DNA of 64,000 bases, from assembly GCF_000427905.1 (NCBI RefSeq), contig NZ_KE386603.1:491332-555331 (forward strand). The letters are read 5' to 3'. The translations under genes were made by a program, and so were the position numbers. Of this stretch, positions 58,319-64,000 are shown in pieces. This stretch comes from Thermocrispum agreste DSM 44070. GTDB lineage: Bacteria > Actinomycetota > Actinomycetes > Mycobacteriales > Pseudonocardiaceae. Under the pieces are notes generated by a model, which was not told the origin of the DNA, did no database searches, and saw nothing but the letters and a program-made list of their open reading frames with translations. How positions within the stretch are numbered: the stretch's first letter is position 1; every line of letters starts with the position of its first letter.

Positions 58319-59590
58319 GTGAGTGAGCACTTCGACGTCTACGGCGGCGCTCGCCTCGAGGGCGAGGTGGAGGTCGTCGGTGCGAAGAACAGCGTGCTGA
58401 AGCTGATGGCCGCGGCATTGCTGGCCGAGGGCACCACGACCATCACCAACTGCCCGGAGATCCTGGACGTCCCGCTGATGGCGGACGTCCTGCGCAGCGT
58501 CGGCTGCGAGGTCGATCTGCAAGGCGACACGGTGCGCATCACCACGCCCGCGGAACTGTCGTACCGTGCGGACACCCCGGCGATGGGCAAGCTGCGCGCG
58601 TCGGTGTGCGTGCTCGGGCCGTTGGTCGGAAGGCTCAAGCGGGCCGTGGTCGCCCTGCCGGGCGGCGACGCGATCGGGTCGCGGCCGCTGGACATGCATC
58701 AGAACGGGCTGCGTAAGCTCGGTGCCACCACCGAGATCGCGCACGGGTGCGTGGTGGCGGAAGCCGAAGGGCTGCACGGTGCCCAGATCTGGCTGGACTT
58801 CCCCAGCGTGGGTGCCACGGAGAACATCCTGATGGCCGCCGTGCTGGCCAAGGGCACCACGGTGATCGACAACGCCGCGCGCGAGCCGGAGATCGTCGAC
58901 CTGTGCCGGATGCTGCAGCAGATGGGCGCGCAGATCGAGGGCGCGGGGACCTCCACCCTCACCGTGCACGGCGTCGACGAGCTACGCCCGACGACGCACC
59001 GGGTGGTCGGGGACCGGATCGTCGGTGCGACGTGGGGTTTCGCCGCTGCGATCACCCGCGGCGACGTGACGGTGCGCGGAGTCGATCCGCACCACCTCGA
59101 CCTGGTGCTGGAGAAGCTGCGGCTGGCCGGTGCCGACGTGACCACGTTCGACAACGGCTTCCGGGTGGTGCAGCCGGACCGGCCGAAGGCGGTCGACTTC
59201 GTGACCCTGCCGTACCCCGGGTTCGCCACCGACCTGCAGCCGTTCGCCGTGGCGTTGTCGGCGATCTCCGAGGGCACGGCGATGATCACCGAGAACGTCT
59301 ACGAGGCGCGGTTCCGGTTCATCGACGAGATGAAGCGCCTCGGGGCGGACGCCAGGACCGACGGCCACCACGCGGTGGTGCGCGGCGTCGAACGGCTTTC
59401 CAGCGCCCCGGTGTGGGCCTCCGACATCAGGGCGGGTGCCGGGCTGGTGCTCGCCGGGCTGGTCGCCGACGGCGTCACCGAGGTGTGGGACGTCTTCCAC
59501 ATCGACCGCGGCTATCCGCACTTCGTGGAGAACCTGAACCGGTTGGGCGCCCGGGTGGAGCGGATCACGACCTCGCCCGATCGCGGCTGA
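58319..59590 (+). CDS. murA: UDP-N-acetylglucosamine 1-carboxyvinyltransferase
   Basis: First committed step of peptidoglycan synthesis, adding enolpyruvate to UDP-GlcNAc; 423 aa. [13 protein letters not shown] carries the conserved Lys/Asn; the active-site loop reads [11 protein letters not shown], with Asp117 where most bacteria have the fosfomycin-reactive Cys. This Cys-to-Asp change is known from M. tuberculosis MurA and gives intrinsic fosfomycin resistance. GTG at 58319 fits the family start. Confidence 0.97.
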   Translation: MSEHFDVYGGARLEGEVEVVGAKNSVLKLMAAALLAEGTTTITNCPEILDVPLMADVLRSVGCEVDLQGDTVRITTPAELSYRADTPAMGKLRASVCVLGPLVGRLKRAVVALPGGDAIGSRPLDMHQNGLRKLGATTEIAHGCVVAEAEGLHGAQIWLDFPSVGATENILMAAVLAKGTTVIDNAAREPEIVDLCRMLQQMGAQIEGAGTSTLTVHGVDELRPTTHRVVGDRIVGATWGFAAAITRGDVTVRGVDPHHLDLVLEKLRLAGADVTTFDNGFRVVQPDRPKAVDFVTLPYPGFATDLQPFAVALSAISEGTAMITENVYEARFRFIDEMKRLGADARTDGHHAVVRGVERLSSAPVWASDIRAGAGLVLAGLVADGVTEVWDVFHIDRGYPHFVENLNRLGARVERITTSPDRG

Positions 59591-59813
59591 TGCCGTCCGC
59601 CCGCCGGGCCGAGCAGGTCACGCGTCGTGCCGGCCTTGCGGACGACATTGTGGGGGTGGCCGCAGTCCCAGCACGGGTCTGCAGGTTCTCGGGTGGCCTG
59701 TGGGCAGGCCGAGGATCTGCCCGCGCCTGCGCAGGTCCGCGGGTTCGCGGGTTGATCTGCGTTCTTCCGTCCAGAGGAGCGCGCGGGGCGGGCCCGCGGG
59801 TTCGCGCAGCGGC

Positions 59814-60434
59814 CTACTCGGTGGCGAGTGCGACGCCGAAACCGACCAGCGCCGTGCCGGTGAGGGCGTCGATGGCGCGACGGACTCCGGTGCGGGAGAT
59901 CCACATGCGCACCTTGTGCACGCCCACCAGCACGGCCAGCTGCCAGATCACACCGGCAGCCACCACCGTGTAGGCGAGCGCCAGCGCGTCCAGCGTGGTG
60001 GCCGTGGCCGGATCGAGGAACTGCGGCAGCACCGACAGGAAGAACACCAGCACCTTCGGGTTGGTGATGTTGGTGAGGAACCCTTCGGTGAACCGCCGCC
60101 AGAGGCGAGTGTTCTGGCGCTGCATGCCGACCTGGGCGTAGTCGCCGCGCTTGGCCGCGCGGAGCGCCTGGATGCCGAGGTAGCACAGGTAGACCACGCC
60201 TGCCCAGCGGATGACCTCGAACACCACCTGATAGCGGACCACGAACGCCCCGAGGCCGAAGCCGACGGCCGTGGCCTGGATGAGGCAGCCGGTGGTGATG
60301 CCGCAGATGGTCGTCAGCCCGGCGCGGAAGCCACCGGCCAGGCCGTTCTTGAGCACGACGAGGGTGTCCGGTCCTGGTGCCAGCGCGATGAGCAACGCGA
60401 ACACCAGGAAGGTGGTGTAGTCGCTCCAGGTCAT
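59814..60434 (-). CDS. LysE/RhtB-family amino-acid exporter
   Basis: 206-aa membrane protein with about six helices. The N-terminal signature FALLIALAPGPDTLVVLKNG is typical of RhtB/LysE exporters, and GFLTNITNPKVLVFFLSVLPQF is the second conserved block. Family members export Lys, Arg, Thr or homoserine lactones; the substrate is not determinable. Convergent with murA; the 223-bp gap 59591-59813 holds no gene. Confidence 0.92.
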   Translation of the reverse strand: MTWSDYTTFLVFALLIALAPGPDTLVVLKNGLAGGFRAGLTTICGITTGCLIQATAVGFGLGAFVVRYQVVFEVIRWAGVVYLCYLGIQALRAAKRGDYAQVGMQRQNTRLWRRFTEGFLTNITNPKVLVFFLSVLPQFLDPATATTLDALALAYTVVAAGVIWQLAVLVGVHKVRMWISRTGVRRAIDALTGTALVGFGVALATE

Positions 60435-60524
60435 GGATCCACGTTAACCGGGCAAACGGGGCGGTGGCTGGAGATTGTCGGCCGTCTGCGTCACACCGTG
60501 TCCCGACGACCGCGGCGGCGGCCC

Positions 60525-60632
60525 GCCGGTGGGCATCCCGCGTGGATCGGGTGCCCACCGGCACGGTCGAGACACTGGCCTGCAAGGCCGAGGGGATCCC
60601 GCCGTGGATCGGGTGCCCACCGGCAGGTGGGC
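60525..60632. repeat. Paired hairpin/direct repeat downstream of the NHL gene
   Basis: GCCGGTGGGCA (60525-60535) pairs with TGCCCACCGGC (60552-60562), a probable terminator for the NHL gene. CGTGGATCGGGTGCCCACCG then GCA occurs at 60541 and again at 60603 (62 bp apart); the second copy forms its own hairpin GCCCACC/GGTGGGC (60615-60632). Confidence 0.6.
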
Positions 60633-60642
60633 GGCCGCCGGA

Positions 60643-63600
60643 TCACGGGTTCGACCAGGAATGGCTCCACGGGTCGTACTGACTGCTGGGTTTCGCCTTC
60701 GCCAACGCGCGATGACGGAACACCAGGTAGCCGGCACCGGCGAGCACGCCGAGTGCGCCCGCCCAGGCGAGGGTGCTCAGCATGTCCGCCCAGAATCCGA
60801 TGCCTGCCGGATTGGCGATGACGGCGATGCGTCCATCTTGGCTGAAGTACAGATCGCCGTTGCCGTTCACGCCCCACAGCTGCGTCGGGCCGACGGTACC
60901 GTCGGAATCGCTGGAACCTCGGTGGATCGTGGTGATCTCACCGTTCGGGGCGATGCGCCGGATGTCGCCGAAACTGGCGACGTAGATGGTGTGGTCGTCG
61001 GCGACCGCGACGTCCGAGGGGGAGGGCAGGACCGCGTCGGTGGCTGCACCGCCGTCGCCGTAGTCGTCCTCGGTAGTGACGTCGCCCTCGCCGTTGCCCG
61101 CGACCACGGTTCGCTTGCCGTCCGGGCCGATCCGATAGACGCGGTGCTCGGCCCTGTCGGCGACGTACACGACTCCGTCGGCGGCCGGGGCGATCCGGAA
61201 CCTGTGCTGCTGGCTCGACCGGTCCAGGATCGCGGTCAGCCGCCCGTCGTCGTTCACGCGGAAGACACCCCAACGATCGACGAAGTACAGGGCTCCGTCC
61301 GGGGACACGGCCACCTGGTAGACCTGGCTCAGTGCTGTTTCCCAGGCGATCTTGCCGTCCTCCGGCCGGCCTGCGCCGTAGCCGGCGACGAGGACGGGGC
61401 CACCACTGTCCGGAAGCCGCCAGATCGCCTCGTCGGTTGCCACGAACAGGGTGCCGTCGGGACCGATCGCCATCATCGTCGGCGGCCGCGGGGTGTTGTC
61501 GAACAGGCTGAGCAACGCAGGCGAGTCGACGGGGTGCATCCGGCCGGCGCGGTCGACGCGGTAGAACCGGCCGGAGTCGGCGAAGTACAGCTCACCGGTG
61601 GTGGGATCGACGGCGGCGCTGCTGACGACGTTCAGCTGGACGTCCGTCGCACGGGGAGCCTGCTGGTCGCCCGCTTCGCGCAAGTCGATCAACGTGCTGA
61701 TCGTGCCGTCGTCGATCACCCTGATCCGCCGGTCGCTCGTGCCCACCACGAGGGCGCCGTCGGAGCCGACGTCGACGGTGATCGGTTCGTGCAGCGCGGC
61801 CGCGGTCGCCGGGCCCTTGTCGCCGGAGGTGGTGCGTTCGCCGGTTCCGGCCACGGTGCTGATGCGGCCCGATCGGTCGACGGCCCGGACGCGGTTGTTC
61901 TTCGAGTCGGCGATGTACAGCGTGCCGTCCGGCCCCACCGCGAGGTCCGCCGGTGCGTTGAGGCGTGCCGAGGGCGCCTGGCCACCGTCCCCGTCGTAGC
62001 CGCCCAGATCGTCGAAGCCGCCCGCAACCGTGAAGATCCGGCCGTCGGGGCGGACCCCTCGGACGGCATGGAGGGGACCGGACGACCATCTCTCGGCGAA
62101 GTAGACGGTTCCGTCGTCGGCAACGGCCAGTGCTGTCGGCTGCTCCACGATAGCCTGACGGGCGAGCCGAGCCGCGTAGCTGCCGCCGCCACCGGCGACC
62201 GTGGTCACCTTCCCAGCCGGAGACACCTTGACGATGTGCGCGTTGCCCGCGTCGGCGACGTAGAGCTGGCCGTGCCGGTCGAGCTCGACGTCCGTCGGGC
62301 TGATGTCGGTGGTCTCGCCCTTCCCGGCAGGCGCCTGCACGTCGACGGTCTTCAGGTAGGTGCCGATGGTCCCGTCGGGGCCGACCCGCCACACCCGCTG
62401 CGCTCCGGGGTCGGCGATGAACAGCTCGCCGTCGTCTCCGACGGCGACCGACGACGGAGCCGACAGGTCGGTTTCCCTGGCAGGTTCGCCGTCGGCCGCT
62501 GAGAACTCGGTGCCCATGTTTCCGGTCCCGGCGACGACGGTGCGGGTGCCGTCGGGTGCGATCTTGCTGACGACGTGCCGGGCGGGCTCGGCGATGTAGT
62601 ACGAGCCGTCCGGTCCGACGGCACCCTTGCCGATCGGGGCGAGTCCGTGCTCCGGGATCGTGTCCACCGGTGGCGGGGAGGACTCGAATGTCTCGTCGTC
62701 CCGCGACCCCTGGTGTCCGCCGCCTGCCACGGTGCGGACCGTGCCGGTGTCGGCGCCTGCCACCGGGGACCATGTGCTCGGTTGCGTGCGGCGCCCGGCT
62801 GGGCGCGGCGGGTGCCGACCCGCACGATCTGGGTGTGGGTGCTGCCGAGGATGTCGCCGTCCGGCCCGATGGCGATGTTCCTGACCGGCCGGTGCAGGTG
62901 GATCGCCGGAGCGATCGACGTGATGGTTCCGTCGGCGTCGATGCGCTTGATCGAGGAGTTGCCCGCGTCGACGAAGTAGATGGTGCCCTCGTCGTCGACG
63001 GCCACGTCGGTCAGGTGCTGGCTGACCTGTGCCTGGTCCGCCGGGCCGCCGTGGCCGGAGTTGCCCGTGCCGCGCGCGCCGACCAGCCGGGTGACCGTGC
63101 CGTCGGGCGTGATGCGCCACAGGCTGGCCGCCCGGGAATCGGCGGCCACCACGTTGCCCGCGTTGTCGGTCGCGATCGCGAAGGCGGGTTCGTCGTCGAA
63201 GTGTTCGTCGTCCGGTGTCGACGCCGGGAGGTCCGTGGGCAGATCGTCGGCGGTGACGAGCGTGGTGACTTTGCCGTGTGTGTCGAGCCGTCCGACGAAT
63301 CGATCCGAGCTGGCCAGGTACACCGTGCCGTGGCGATCGACCGCGATGTCGTCGATGCGGGAGGCAAACGCGTCGGTGGGGAATGCGTCGGCGAGCTGCT
63401 TCACGTTGCCGTGTCGATCGGCCACGCACAGGCCTTGCCGGCCGTGAAGTTCGGCGCCGAAGTAGACCTTTCCGTCACCGGATGTGGCGATTGCCTGGCT
63501 GACCTTGCCGTACTGGTCGGACTTGCCTGCATCGAACAGCGTCCTGATCGTGCCGTCGGGGTCGACTCGCGGATCCGCCTGCCGTCGGCATCCGCGACGT

Positions 63601-63865
63601 AGAGCGTCCCGTCCGGACCGGCGGCGATGCTCAGCCCCTTGCCGGACTGAGCTTCCCCGTCGGCGATCCCGTTGCCGTCGTGCCCCGGCTTGGGCAGGGT
63701 GGCGACGACCTCGGTCTGACCAACCACCGGTCCGCCGTTTGTTTGCTGTTCGGGTTTGTCGCGGGCCGCATGCTCGTCGTCCGGCATGACGAGCACACTC
63801 GCTCCGCCGAGCGTGATCGCGGCCGCGACCCCCGCGATCAGAAGCCGCTGTGCGACTGTGGTCAT
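60643..63865 (-). pseudogene. Large NHL-repeat beta-propeller membrane protein, frame broken twice
   Basis: Restored, the product is about 1074 aa: an N-terminal signal or anchor (LLIAGVAAAITLGGASVLVM), some 20 NHL-type blades (typical DGTLYIADSKNNRVRAVD) forming one or more beta-propellers, and a C-terminal transmembrane helix (GALGVLAGAGYLVF) with a short tail. Two single-base losses break it: near 63564-63568 (GAGTCGAC where GAGGTCGAC is expected) and near 62780 (AACCGAGC for AACCCGAGC). The 3223-nt span plus two bases is an exact codon multiple. ATG 63865 follows GGGAGG. Function unknown; such propellers usually bind proteins or glycans outside the cell. Confidence 0.75.
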
Positions 63866-63935
63866 GACACCTCCCGAAGTTCGCCTGTGGTGCGGCGCCG
63901 GTGGACGTCGGAGCGTCCCGTGCGGTTGCCGGGCT

Positions 63936-63960
63936 CCGTGACCGACCCAGTCGGTCACGG
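63936..63960. promoter_or_regulatory. Perfect 11-bp inverted repeat
   Basis: CCGTGACCGAC (63936-63946) and GTCGGTCACGG (63950-63960) flank CCA, 70 bp before the NHL gene ATG. It could be an operator for that gene or a terminator of a gene beyond the window edge. No gene is seen in 63866-64000. Confidence 0.5.
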
Positions 63961-64000
63961 GTCGGCTGCCGTCGTGAGGGCCGACGCTTCGCCGGCCGGA

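Overview
The window is chromosomal DNA of a high-GC actinobacterium, with GC-ending codons, many GTG/TTG starts and mostly short gene spacings. The right half keeps the order argS-lysA-hom-thrC-thrB-rho-rpmE-prfA-prmC-sua5-wecA-atpI-atpBEFHAGDC-DUF2550-pduO-murA, which is the order known from Mycobacterium tuberculosis (Rv1292-Rv1315). The accessory gene families suggest a member of the Pseudonocardiales (Amycolatopsis-like); this taxonomic placement is inference.

Layout. 1-3375: phosphate importer pstS(end)-pstC-pstA-pstB. 3452-4492: a metallo-beta-lactamase-fold hydrolase. 4575-5610: two neighbouring, partly decayed arrays of about 28-nt hairpin repeats with a 61-nt period, which I read as type I-E-like CRISPR arrays without cas genes in the window. 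5699-6931: an unrecognised acidic protein with an internal duplicated motif. 7588-8481: a secreted M23 peptidase gene broken by an in-frame TAG. 8957-13000: an atypical ornithine-carbamoyltransferase-like enzyme, a SnoaL-like protein and a membrane/proline-rich protein pair. 13093-18605: a coherent nitrite/NO-type locus with a Fe-S-type ArsR-like regulator, a polytopic membrane protein, a membrane-anchored NirK-like cupredoxin fusion, a 54-aa protein and, divergently, a hemerythrin-DUF2249 protein. 18702-25625: an AA10 LPMO, a DUF3558 lipoprotein, a fluoride-channel operon (crcB-DUF190-crcB), tRNA-Ala(GGC), a DsbA-like protein, a GluB-like binding protein and a frameshifted voltage-sensor-like protein. 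25626-26460: gene-less and rich in GGCCCGCCG hairpins. 26461-33778: a proline-rich membrane protein, ALDH/SDR genes with a TetR regulator, and a DUF305-DUF3105 pair. 33917-59590: the conserved housekeeping block (aspartate-family amino acids, Rho, translation termination, threonylcarbamoyl-adenylate synthesis, lipid-linked glycan initiation, F1Fo ATP synthase, MurA). 59814-63865: a LysE/RhtB exporter and a large NHL-repeat, membrane-tethered protein whose frame breaks twice.

Themes. The four lysine/threonine genes are chained by ATGA/GTGA overlaps, and the ATP synthase genes form one run. Several housekeeping genes (argS, prmC, sua5, murA) have a TAGGCT-like -10 hexamer only 6-7 nt before the start codon, suggesting leaderless transcripts. 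rho instead has a full -35/-10 promoter and a leader of about 340 nt. Five frame-breaking changes (one nonsense, four single-base indels) sit in four otherwise intact-looking genes; these are either real lesions or residual sequencing errors.
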